From Sphingobacteriales bacterium (GTDB lineage Bacteria; Bacteroidota; Bacteroidia; Chitinophagales; JADIYW01), in contig CANHGL010000003.1 of assembly GCA_947460245.1 (NCBI GenBank), positions 48,942-112,941 on the forward strand: 64,000 bases of DNA, read 5' to 3'. Positions 1-8,058 of this stretch are shown in pieces. Both the position numbers and the translations under genes were made by a program. The notes below the pieces were generated by a model. That model was not told the DNA's origin and did no database searches. It worked only from the letters and a program-made list of their open reading frames with translations. Positions within the stretch are counted from its first letter, which is position 1. The number at the start of each line of letters is the position of its first letter.

Positions 1-1
1 A

Positions 2-1201
2 TCAGCTGCTGCTATTGCTGATTTTTCATCCTATAAGCGTAATAAGGTAATTCAAAGGACATTGTCTGTGTTGACGAAAGATACAGTAGAGTCAAATAGA
101 TTGATTGCAGAGATTTATACCTCTGATAATATGTTTGTTCCTGCAAGTCTGGATTATAACCTTCTCATAACTGGTACTAAGTTTCTGTGGGATTCAATAG
201 AAGCATCCTTCAAGAGTATGGAGCCCGTAAGTCTCGCTATTTTTGGCGGGGAGGTAGTGCAACGTCAATACGATGCTTATATAGAGATGGGGTATGGTAA
301 TGAAACAGATTTTATTAATGTTTATCTGCAAAATAAAAATAAGGATTGGTTATTCTTTAAGATTAAAGGTGACCAGATGGGTATTGCATCTTCCAATGTA
401 GATTTGCAAAATACAATTACACTTTTTAAAGATGCGGAACGTGTTTATAAAGAAGGTAAAAATAAAGTCTTTGAGTTCATGCCTGTTGATAATATGATGC
501 GAGATGATTTTGTGACACGAATGGAGGATTTTAGATGGAGATGGAATACAGGGTTAGATAGCAGTAAGTCTATAAAATCAATTATTGACAATACGATAAT
601 AAATAAGACAGAGGATACGTTACCTGAAATTCAACAGCCTTCCAATCCTACTGAAGAATCTCCCGTTGATGTTTCCACTGAGTTTAAACAAAAACCAAAG
701 AAGAGATTTTCGCTTGTGCCTGAATCGATGCAGACTCCGATAGATACTCTTAAGGGCACGGAAGAGCAGGATGTAGCTGTAGATTCAATTGTCATATCAA
801 CTCCTATGCTTGATTCATTGGCTGATTCGGGAGTAGAAGTATCAAAGTCATCAAAAGATTCCATTCCAGAGGAGATAAAGAAAGAAGAGGAAATCAATAT
901 ACCTGTCGTAATAAGTTCTACTCAGGATTCATTGTTTAAGTCGGAAGTAAAAGTAACTGAGCCTGCAAAGGATTCGATACCCCAAGTGGAAAATAATACG
1001 CTAATTATAGATTCATCTGTGGCTCCAGTTACTAAGCAAGATACTATTGTCACTCCTGAGTTAAATTCAGCATCGGAACAGTCTCGGGATACACTACAAG
1101 GTCAGAAGTCCGATACAAGTGATGGTGTTCAATCTTTCGATCCTAAGGATATTAATAGTTCTGATCCGAAGCCGAAAAAATCCAAGAAGAAAACCAAGTA
1201 G
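2..1201 (+). CDS. Hypothetical protein, 5' end outside window, repetitive acidic C-terminal tail
   Basis: I do not recognise this family. The track starts it at a TTG (62), but the frame is open back to base 2, so the true start probably lies left of the window. The first ~180 residues look like a folded domain with many aromatic residues (WLFFKIKGD, DFRWRWN). The rest is a low-complexity tail rich in D, S, E, P and T that ends in a lysine run (KPKKSKKKTK). Two tail segments are imperfect copies of one unit, each with a DSL..S.V.V core followed by KDSIP. The tail is probably disordered. The stop shares one base with the start of the next gene (TAGTG), which suggests co-transcription. Confidence 0.6.
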   Translation, partial: SAAAIADFSSYKRNKVIQRTLSVLTKDTVESNRLIAEIYTSDNMFVPASLDYNLLITGTKFLWDSIEASFKSMEPVSLAIFGGEVVQRQYDAYIEMGYGNETDFINVYLQNKNKDWLFFKIKGDQMGIASSNVDLQNTITLFKDAERVYKEGKNKVFEFMPVDNMMRDDFVTRMEDFRWRWNTGLDSSKSIKSIIDNTIINKTEDTLPEIQQPSNPTEESPVDVSTEFKQKPKKRFSLVPESMQTPIDTLKGTEEQDVAVDSIVISTPMLDSLADSGVEVSKSSKDSIPEEIKKEEEINIPVVISSTQDSLFKSEVKVTEPAKDSIPQVENNTLIIDSSVAPVTKQDTIVTPELNSASEQSRDTLQGQKSDTSDGVQSFDPKDINSSDPKPKKSKKKTK

Positions 1202-1866
1202 TGCAGGTGGTTAGTGTATTCAAAAAAATAGCTAGTTATCTCTTTGATCTTACCTTAGAAAAGAGAAAAAGTGATTTGAGTGGCGAGCTTACGGTTTCTA
1301 TTCACAAAGGTCAGTACAAGTTATCTACGCAAGATGCAATCTATTCTTTTGGTAATGAATACACCTCTTTTTCAACTGTCTTTAAGGCTTTACATATTGA
1401 AAAGAGAACAACTGAAAAGGTTCTGATTCTGGGTTTTGGTTTAGGCAGTATAGTAGATTTATTGAGGAATAATACTTCGATAAAAAATATTACTGCATTA
1501 GATGCAGATAAGGTAGTTATTGAATTAGCAAAGAAATACCTTAATCCAGCACTTCAGGAAAAAGTAGAATTTCGTTGTACGGATGCATTGTATTTTACAC
1601 AAAACTGCATAGATGCATTTGATTTGGTGGTTTTTGATGTTTTTATAGAGGATAAAACACCTGTTCAGTTTATGCAGCAAGAGTTTCTTTTCCTGCTAAA
1701 AAATCTAGTTAAACATAATGGATTATTGCTCTACTCAAAGATGGAAGATTCGCTCCATAGCAAAATTGAGAATTATCAGTTTTCCAAAAGTTTTTCATCA
1801 ATTTTTGCAGATGCCTATACTATAACAACTGAAGGAAACAGGGTGTATGTGTGGAACAATAAATAG
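1201..1866 (+). CDS. Spermidine-synthase-fold / SAM-dependent methyltransferase-like protein
   Basis: A 221-residue Rossmann-type protein. The glycine loop LILGFGLGSIVDLL matches motif I of SAM-dependent enzymes, ALDAD is the acidic end of strand 2, and CTDALYF and DLVVFDVF match the later strands of the spermidine synthase fold. It is shorter than true SpeE (about 280 aa) and lacks the N-terminal beta domain, so the substrate is unknown; it could be a methyltransferase rather than an aminopropyltransferase. The GTG start overlaps the previous stop by one base. It ends one base before the convergent PAP2 gene. Confidence 0.65.
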   Translation: MQVVSVFKKIASYLFDLTLEKRKSDLSGELTVSIHKGQYKLSTQDAIYSFGNEYTSFSTVFKALHIEKRTTEKVLILGFGLGSIVDLLRNNTSIKNITALDADKVVIELAKKYLNPALQEKVEFRCTDALYFTQNCIDAFDLVVFDVFIEDKTPVQFMQQEFLFLLKNLVKHNGLLLYSKMEDSLHSKIENYQFSKSFSSIFADAYTITTEGNRVYVWNNK

Positions 1867-1867
1867 T

Positions 1868-2632
1868 TTATTTCCTTCTGAATTCACGACGATGGAGATA
1901 AGGGGTTAGCGTGCCTACCAATGCACCTACAGCATACCCTGTAATTACATCTGTCCAGTAATGTTTTCCAGCTTTATACCTTGTTATTGCGGTTAATGCA
2001 GGAAGAATAGCTGCACCTGTCCATATCAGTGGTTTCCATCTTGAATCAGGATGATAATCGGAATAGACCATTGCTATAAAAAAAGTACTGGCTGCGGTAA
2101 TACTGGTATGGCCGGAAAAAAAAGAAGAGGTTGCATTCTTACTGGCATCTGTACCGTTACAATTATTTTTAAATTCTTCTGTGTAAACGTACGGTCTATT
2201 TCTATGTGATAGCTCTTTGGTAAATAATGTCAGAGCAGTTGTTAATGCTGCGGTCTCTGCCCATATGGGCATTACAGTAGCCCAATCCTTCCGTATGTTT
2301 TTATCTATGAATAGTAAGGCAGGACTGGCCATAGCAGTATATTGAAAGACATCACTGGCTATGGCAGCGGCTTTAGAATGCTGATATACAGCACCTCGGT
2401 CAAAGACATTGATATCATTGGCATTTAGCTCTTTCACAGCCGCACAGCTTAAAGCACTTTTCTTTTTGTGTAGTATCAGGCTGCTAGCACCTGTTCCGAG
2501 CGAAATAAGACCTATTGGAATATCTAGCCCAAGTTTATACCTGTATACACTTTTCCGTTTTAAGGAATCCTGGGCATGTGTTTCTGTCAATAAAAACAAT
2601 GCTATCAGAATTAGAATAATTTTTTTAAGCAT
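1868..2632 (-). CDS. PAP2-superfamily membrane phosphatase
   Basis: 254 residues with an N-terminal signal peptide (MLKKIILILIALFLLTETHA). All three phosphatidic acid phosphatase type 2 motifs are visible: KELSHRNRP (KX6RP), SSFFSGH (PSGH-like) and TRYKAGKHYWTDV (SRxxxxxHxxxD). The family removes phosphate from lipid phosphates such as phosphatidate, undecaprenyl pyrophosphate or lipid A phosphate, with the active site on the periplasmic side. Several hydrophobic segments fit an integral membrane enzyme. The substrate cannot be told from sequence. Bacteroidota often carry such proteins as lipid A or undecaprenyl-PP phosphatases. Confidence 0.8.
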   Translation of the reverse strand: MLKKIILILIALFLLTETHAQDSLKRKSVYRYKLGLDIPIGLISLGTGASSLILHKKKSALSCAAVKELNANDINVFDRGAVYQHSKAAAIASDVFQYTAMASPALLFIDKNIRKDWATVMPIWAETAALTTALTLFTKELSHRNRPYVYTEEFKNNCNGTDASKNATSSFFSGHTSITAASTFFIAMVYSDYHPDSRWKPLIWTGAAILPALTAITRYKAGKHYWTDVITGYAVGALVGTLTPYLHRREFRRK

Positions 2633-2696
2633 GGTATAAATGTATTATAAATTTTTATGGAATAGGGGTTGGTGTATAATTAAAAAAAGAAAAATT

Positions 2697-3296
2697 TTAG
2701 CTGCAAATAACAATCTTTTTAGATTCAAAGAAATCTTCTTCAAAGAAATCTTTCAATGCTATTAGACGAATATTCTTTTGAACAACAGACAGTTCATCTT
2801 TTAAGTCGCCGCCCTTTAAAGCGATTATTTTTTTAGCATTTTTATTTTTACTCCAATACAATAGGTCAGCAGTCTTTGCAACAGCTCTTGTTACGATATA
2901 GTCAAAGTCTTCTTTTAGATTTTCTGCTCTTACAACTTGGGTTTGTACATTCTTTAAATCTAATTCTTTAACTACCTCATTCACTACTTGTATTTTTTTT
3001 CCTATTGAATCAATGAGTGTAAATTCTGCCTCAGGAAAAAGGATAGCAAGTGGAATACCTGGGAATCCACCACCTGTTCCAATATCCAAGATTTTTGCCC
3101 CTTTTTCAAAGGAAATTACTTTTGCAATTGATAGGGAATGTAGAACATGACGTTCATAAAAATTAGCGGTATCTTTTCTGGAAATCACGTTAATCTTTTC
3201 GTTCCAGGTCGCATATATTGGGAGTAGCTGTTTTATTTGCTGGAATTGTGTTTCTTTTATTTCAGGGAAATATTTTTTAATGATATCTATTTCCAT
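2697..3296 (-). CDS. rsmG: 16S rRNA (guanine527-N7)-methyltransferase RsmG
   Basis: 199 residues, a normal length for RsmG (GidB). The SAM-binding loop ILDIGTGGGFPGIPLA is diagnostic, followed by FTLIDSIGKK and the VTRAVAK region typical of the family. The N-terminal segment (ERHVLHSLSIA, W..KINVISRKD) is also characteristic. It methylates G527 in the 530 loop of 16S rRNA; loss gives low-level streptomycin resistance in other bacteria. It is transcribed away from the actA promoter region, with 292 bp between the two starts. Confidence 0.95.
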   Translation of the reverse strand: MEIDIIKKYFPEIKETQFQQIKQLLPIYATWNEKINVISRKDTANFYERHVLHSLSIAKVISFEKGAKILDIGTGGGFPGIPLAILFPEAEFTLIDSIGKKIQVVNEVVKELDLKNVQTQVVRAENLKEDFDYIVTRAVAKTADLLYWSKNKNAKKIIALKGGDLKDELSVVQKNIRLIALKDFFEEDFFESKKIVICS

Positions 3297-3455
3297 AAAG
3301 CTTTTGGTGTATTCAGGTCTGATAAAAATTGAACACCCAAAATAGATAAAATGATGCTTACATTTTTGATAGATTTTGCAATCTTTTTACAATTATTCTG
3401 AAAACGCAAAGAAATGTTAAGTCAACATTAAATTCTTCCCTTAGGTGCTCTTTGG

Positions 3456-3472
3456 CTATATTTAAAATATAG
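3456..3472. repeat. Perfect 8-1-8 inverted repeat upstream of actA
   Basis: CTATATTT-A-AAATATAG forms a perfect dyad about 85 bp before the predicted actA transcription start. A second dyad, AATGTT-aagtc-AACATT, lies at 3413-3429. These could be operator sites for the divergent rsmG/actA region or simply AT-rich coincidence. Confidence 0.4.
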
Positions 3473-3519
3473 ATTATCAAATACTTGTATTTTATTTAAA
3501 TTCATTCTAAATAGCAGAA

Positions 3520-3528
3520 TTATCCACA
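3520..3528 (+). other. Single perfect DnaA-box match (TTATCCACA)
   Basis: The nonamer matches the Escherichia coli DnaA consensus exactly and lies in the 292-bp rsmG-actA gap. I found no second box in this gap, so it is not an origin on this evidence. It could be a regulatory DnaA site or chance. Confidence 0.3.
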
Positions 3529-3555
3529 ACAAGTACTAGCTAAAAGTACGAATAC

Positions 3556-3563
3556 TATATTTG
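3556..3563 (+). promoter_or_regulatory. Bacteroidota-type -7 box for the actA operon
   Basis: TATATTTG fits the TAnnTTTG consensus and lies 25 bp before the actA ATG, so a start near 3570 would leave a leader of about 20 nt. No TTG -33 element is seen at the right spacing. It is the best candidate for driving the respiratory block. Confidence 0.5.
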
Positions 3564-3588
3564 CAACCGAGAAAAAATAAGTCACAGA

Positions 3589-4875
3589 ATGCATTCTTGT
3601 AAATCAATCAGAGGTATCCTCACATTAATAGCACTTTTTTTATCACTAACTCTTTCTACCAATTCTTATTCTGCTGTTGCTGTTCCTGATGTAAACCCAT
3701 CAGATGCTGCTGCTATAGATAAGGCTAAACAGGGTATGGAATTGTTCAAAGCGAACTGTACTTCGTGTCACGCTGTAGATAAGAAAGTTGTAGGTCCTGC
3801 TTTGGCGGGCGTTTGGGATAGATGGGAAAATTCAGCAGATATTATAGCCTGGGTAAAGAACTCACAGAAACTTATAGCAAGTGGACATCCTTATGCGAAT
3901 AAGATCTTTAATGAGTACAATAAGTCAGTGATGTCTGCATTTCCTCAGTTGTCTGACGATCAGATTATAAATATCCTTACCTATGTAAAGGCTAAATCTG
4001 CAGGTGTTGCTTTGCCTTTTGAAGCAGCTCCGGCGCCTGCAGCTGGTACTGCTCCGGCTACAAGCGATAAGGGTTCATCAGATTGGTATGTCTACATGCT
4101 CATATCATTCCTCTTGGTTTTAGCATTATTACTCTTTAATGTAACCTCTAAGTTAGATAAGGTTATCAGAGAAAAGGCAGGTGAAAAGGTAGAGGATGTT
4201 TCTTTAGATAAGAAAATATTTAACAGGAAAACATTTAAGGTGTTGCTTTTAATTGGTTCGATACTTTTAGTATTTAACATATTTAACGGTGCGATAGATT
4301 TAGGTCGTTCACAAGGCTATGAGCCTGATCAACCTATTAAATTCTCTCATGCTTTACACGTTGGTCAGAATAAGATTGAATGTCAGTATTGCCATACAGC
4401 TGTAGAGAAGAGTCGTCATGCTAGCATACCGGGTACACAGATTTGTATGAATTGTCATAAATATGTTCAACAAGGACCAAAATACGGCAAGGATGAAATC
4501 AGTAAGATTTATAGCTATGCCGGATGGGATCCTGATCAGCAGAAGTTTGTTAAAGCCCCTAAAAACATTGAGTGGGTTAAGATTCATAACCTTCCTGATC
4601 ATGTTTATTTTAACCACTCTCAACACGTAAAGGTAGGAGGTGTTAAGTGTCAGACCTGCCACGGAAAGGTTGAAGAATATGAAGTGATGAAGCAATTTGC
4701 TCCTCTTTCTATGGGATGGTGTATAAACTGTCACAGACAAACAGAAGTGAAGTTTTCAGAAAATAAGTATTACTCTGTTTTCCAAAAATATCAGCAAGAG
4801 CTGAAGAAAGGAACTAAGGCAAAGGTTACTGTTGAGGATATTGGTGGTACAGAGTGTCAAAAATGTCACTATTAA
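3589..4875 (+). CDS. actA: Alternative complex III subunit ActA, multiheme cytochrome c with extra N-terminal monoheme domain
   Basis: 428 residues with an N-terminal signal or anchor segment. Six CxxCH heme sites are visible: CTSCH at 57-61, then CQYCH 265, CMNCH 286, CQTCH 354, CINCH 378 and CQKCH 423, almost at the C terminus. The last five form the pentaheme module typical of ActA. The first belongs to a separate class I cytochrome c domain (residues ~45-140, with MSAFPQLSDDQI supplying a likely Met ligand). Two membrane helices (~166-185 and ~215-233) separate the domains. ActA passes electrons from the iron-sulfur subunit ActB to ActE or the oxidase on the periplasmic side. The extra domain could be a tethered electron shuttle to cytochrome aa3. 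Confidence 0.92.
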   Translation: MHSCKSIRGILTLIALFLSLTLSTNSYSAVAVPDVNPSDAAAIDKAKQGMELFKANCTSCHAVDKKVVGPALAGVWDRWENSADIIAWVKNSQKLIASGHPYANKIFNEYNKSVMSAFPQLSDDQIINILTYVKAKSAGVALPFEAAPAPAAGTAPATSDKGSSDWYVYMLISFLLVLALLLFNVTSKLDKVIREKAGEKVEDVSLDKKIFNRKTFKVLLLIGSILLVFNIFNGAIDLGRSQGYEPDQPIKFSHALHVGQNKIECQYCHTAVEKSRHASIPGTQICMNCHKYVQQGPKYGKDEISKIYSYAGWDPDQQKFVKAPKNIEWVKIHNLPDHVYFNHSQHVKVGGVKCQTCHGKVEEYEVMKQFAPLSMGWCINCHRQTEVKFSENKYYSVFQKYQQELKKGTKAKVTVEDIGGTECQKCHY

Positions 4876-4935
4876 TAAAGATTTACGCAAGAAGCGTTAT
4901 TGAGATAGAAAAGTAAAAACGTTAACATTATATAA

Positions 4936-7900
4936 ATGAGTAACAAAAAATATTGGACCAGTCTGGATGAATTAAATGAAACTCCTCAATATAAAGAGCA
5001 GGCTTCGAAGGAATTCAATTACGAAGTGGATACTAATGAAGGCGAAGAAAATGGCGGAACTAATCGTCGTGATTTTCTTAAAGCGATGGGATTTAGTGTC
5101 TCTGTAGCAGCATTGGCGTCGGCTTGTAAAATACCTACTAATAAAGCTATACCATATACTATAGATACTAGAAAGGCCGTACCGGAAGTTGTTCCTGGTG
5201 TTGCTGATTATTTTGCTTCTACCTTTTGTGATGGTTGCGACTATGTAAGTGTTTTGGTAAAGACTCGTGAAGGTCGTCCGATAAAGATTGAAGGTAATGC
5301 AGATGCTCCACTTACTTTGGGAGGTACTTCTGCAAGAGCTCAGGCATCCGTTCTGAATTTATATGATGTTACCAGACTAGCTACACCAACTATTAAAAAT
5401 AAGAAGTCAGACTGGAAAACGGTAGATGCAGAGATAACCAATAAGCTTTCTGCTATCACCCAGAGTGGAGGTAAGATCGCTTTAGTAACAGGTACTATTG
5501 CATCTCCAATTACTAAAAAAGCAATAGAAAAGTTTGTTGCTAAATATCCTTCCACTACCGTGGTGAGTTATGATGCAATTTCTAATTATGCTACCAGAAA
5601 GGCCAATCAGATAAGTTTAGGGTCAGCTATAATCCCATCAATTAATTTCGATAAAGCAGATGTTATCGTTGGCTTTAATGCAGATTTTTTAGGTACAGGT
5701 ATCTCCAGTATTGAGAATGCTAAGAAATACATTGCAACACGTGTGCCTTCTAAGGAGCATCCACAAATGTCGCGTCACCATCAGTTCCAGTCTACTATGT
5801 CCATGACCGGAGCTAGTGCTGACTATAGATATCCTGTTAATCCTTCAGAAGAGAAACAGGCTTTGATTAATTTATTGGCTGCTATTGGCGGTACGGTAAC
5901 AGGTGTTAAGTCATTGGCAGATGCTAAAACTAACGAAGGAATAGCTAAGGTTGCTAAAGAATTATTGGCAACTAAAGGTAAATCAGTGGTGCTATCTGGT
6001 ACAAATGATTTAGATATTCAATTACTTGTAAACGCTATTAACGGAATCCTTGGTAATTATGGTAGCACTATTGATACTGCTAATACCTACAATCTTAAAT
6101 CAGGAAACGACGAAGCATTGGCTACGCTAGCAAATGATTTGAAGAGTGGTTCCTATAAAGGAATTATACTGTTAGGTTCAAATCCTATATATAATACACC
6201 ATATTCAGATATTTTTAAAGAGGCTATTAAGAAGGCAGAATTATCTGTTTCAACAGCAGACAGAACTGATGAATCAGCTCAATTTTGTCAGTATGTTTGT
6301 CCAAATTCAAACTACCTGGAATCTTGGGATATTATATCTCCAAAGACGGGATGCTATGGATTCGTTCAGCCTACTATAGTTACGCTATTTGATACTCGTC
6401 AGGCTCAGGAATCATTAATGTTATGGGCTGGTGATACCACTCCAATAGGAACATTCGTACAGAGTGAAATAGCTGCACTTACAGGTGGTAGCTATCAGCC
6501 TGGCGTTCAGTCAGGATTCTTTAGCAATGTTTCATCAGTAGGAGGGCCTAGCGCTAATGTAGCGGCTACTATAGCTGCTGTAAAAACTTCTATAGTTGCC
6601 CCAAAAGGCATGGAAGTTTATTTCTATGAGAAAGTATCTATAGGTGATGGTGCGCATGCAAATAATCCCTTCTTACAGGAATTACCGGATCCGATTGCAA
6701 AAGTAACTTGGGATAATTATGTATGTATACCATATTCTTATGCTAAGGAAAAAGGTCTAGATGTTATGCCTGCGGATAAGCGGGTACCGGTTGCAAAAGT
6801 TACATTGAATGGAAAGACAATAGAATTACCTGTAGTAGTTCAGTTTGGTCAGGCTACTAATACTATCGCTATTGCTTTAGGATATGGAAGAGAAAGAGCA
6901 GGACGTGCTGGAGATATGGTTGGAAAAAATGTTTATTCTTTTGTAAAATCAAATAATGGCATTGCTGCATATACTTTAGATGGTGCTACTCTGGAGCTAA
7001 CTGATAAAATGTATGAGTTGGGTTTAAATCAGACCTACCATACATTGATGGAAGATAATAAGCTTCCTGGTAAAAAGTTACGTTACAGAGGAATGGTAGT
7101 TAAAGAAACTACCCTAAAAGATTTCCAGAAGAATGAGAATGCTGGTAACGAAGACAGAGAGAAAATAAAAGAAGAATTACACTCCCTTTATGATGCATAT
7201 ACGCCAAACGATTATTCGCAAGGTCATCATTGGGGTATGTCTGTAGATTTAAATGCATGTATTGGTTGCGGAGCTTGTGTTGTAGCGTGTAGTGTTGAAA
7301 ATAATGTTCCTGTTGTTGGTAGACGTCAGGTTTACCGAAGCCAGGAAATGCATTGGCTGCGTATAGACAGATATTATAATGGCAATCCAGACAATCCAGA
7401 TGTTTCTTTCCAGCCAATGATGTGCCAGCATTGCAACAACGCACCATGTGAAAACGTGTGCCCTGTAAATGCTACCAATCACAGTTCAGATGGATTGAAT
7501 CAAATGGCCTACAATAGATGTATTGGTACGAGGTATTGTGCAAACAACTGTCCGTATAAAGTTCGTCGATTTAACTGGCTAGATTATCAAGGAACAGACA
7601 GTTTTGGAAAGTTCAATGACGGTAAGCGTTCATTCACAGACACAGAGGCTCAGTCTTACATGTTTGAAGATCTTACTAGAATGGTATTAAATCCTGATGT
7701 AGTTACACGTACACGTGGGGTAATTGAAAAATGCTCTTTCTGTGTGCAACGTATCCAAGAAGGTAAATTAAATGCTAAAAAAGAAGGTCGTACATTGAAA
7801 GATGGAGAAGTAAGAACTGCTTGTCAGACGGCATGTCCTACTAACGCACTTATATTTGGAGATCAAAATAATAAGGAAAGTGTTTTGGCAAAAACATTCG

Positions 7901-8028
7901 ATAAGAGTGGAAGAAACTATTTCATCTTTGAAGAACAACATTTCCTTCCAGCAGTAGGATATCAGGTAAAAGTTAGGAATAAAGCGGAAGAGCCTGTAAG
8001 GGGTTTTATCCAAAACGAAGAAATATAA
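4936..8028 (+). CDS. actB: Alternative complex III subunit ActB, molybdopterin-oxidoreductase-like fused to ferredoxin-type Fe-S subunit
   Basis: 1030 residues. The N terminus carries a twin-arginine motif (TNRRDFLK, R44-R45) and then a lipobox ending ASAC at C64, so it is exported folded by Tat and probably lipid-anchored, as known for ActB. Residues ~75-740 resemble the molybdopterin-oxidoreductase fold, which in ACIII binds no molybdenum. The C-terminal part holds the cluster motifs CIGCGAC (~775), CQHCNNAPC (~830), CIGTRYCANNC (~861), CSFC (~932) and CQTACP (~962). The 15 cysteines are enough for three [4Fe-4S] and one [3Fe-4S] cluster. It carries electrons from quinol to the ActA hemes. 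A 60-bp gap follows actA. Confidence 0.95.
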   Translation: MSNKKYWTSLDELNETPQYKEQASKEFNYEVDTNEGEENGGTNRRDFLKAMGFSVSVAALASACKIPTNKAIPYTIDTRKAVPEVVPGVADYFASTFCDGCDYVSVLVKTREGRPIKIEGNADAPLTLGGTSARAQASVLNLYDVTRLATPTIKNKKSDWKTVDAEITNKLSAITQSGGKIALVTGTIASPITKKAIEKFVAKYPSTTVVSYDAISNYATRKANQISLGSAIIPSINFDKADVIVGFNADFLGTGISSIENAKKYIATRVPSKEHPQMSRHHQFQSTMSMTGASADYRYPVNPSEEKQALINLLAAIGGTVTGVKSLADAKTNEGIAKVAKELLATKGKSVVLSGTNDLDIQLLVNAINGILGNYGSTIDTANTYNLKSGNDEALATLANDLKSGSYKGIILLGSNPIYNTPYSDIFKEAIKKAELSVSTADRTDESAQFCQYVCPNSNYLESWDIISPKTGCYGFVQPTIVTLFDTRQAQESLMLWAGDTTPIGTFVQSEIAALTGGSYQPGVQSGFFSNVSSVGGPSANVAATIAAVKTSIVAPKGMEVYFYEKVSIGDGAHANNPFLQELPDPIAKVTWDNYVCIPYSYAKEKGLDVMPADKRVPVAKVTLNGKTIELPVVVQFGQATNTIAIALGYGRERAGRAGDMVGKNVYSFVKSNNGIAAYTLDGATLELTDKMYELGLNQTYHTLMEDNKLPGKKLRYRGMVVKETTLKDFQKNENAGNEDREKIKEELHSLYDAYTPNDYSQGHHWGMSVDLNACIGCGACVVACSVENNVPVVGRRQVYRSQEMHWLRIDRYYNGNPDNPDVSFQPMMCQHCNNAPCENVCPVNATNHSSDGLNQMAYNRCIGTRYCANNCPYKVRRFNWLDYQGTDSFGKFNDGKRSFTDTEAQSYMFEDLTRMVLNPDVVTRTRGVIEKCSFCVQRIQEGKLNAKKEGRTLKDGEVRTACQTACPTNALIFGDQNNKESVLAKTFDKSGRNYFIFEEQHFLPAVGYQVKVRNKAEEPVRGFIQNEEI

Positions 8029-8058
8029 TTTAATTAGTAAGTAGTATAACTAAAGTAT

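Noticed and set aside
3297-3588. Replication origin beside rsmG
   Set aside because: Only one perfect DnaA box was found and no dnaA, dnaN or mnmG gene is present.
4354-4740. 128-aa minus-strand ORF within actA
   Set aside because: It is a shadow of the heme-rich actA frame, with no family features.
7109-7482. Two minus-strand ORFs within actB
   Set aside because: They lie opposite the conserved iron-sulfur motifs and have no independent support.
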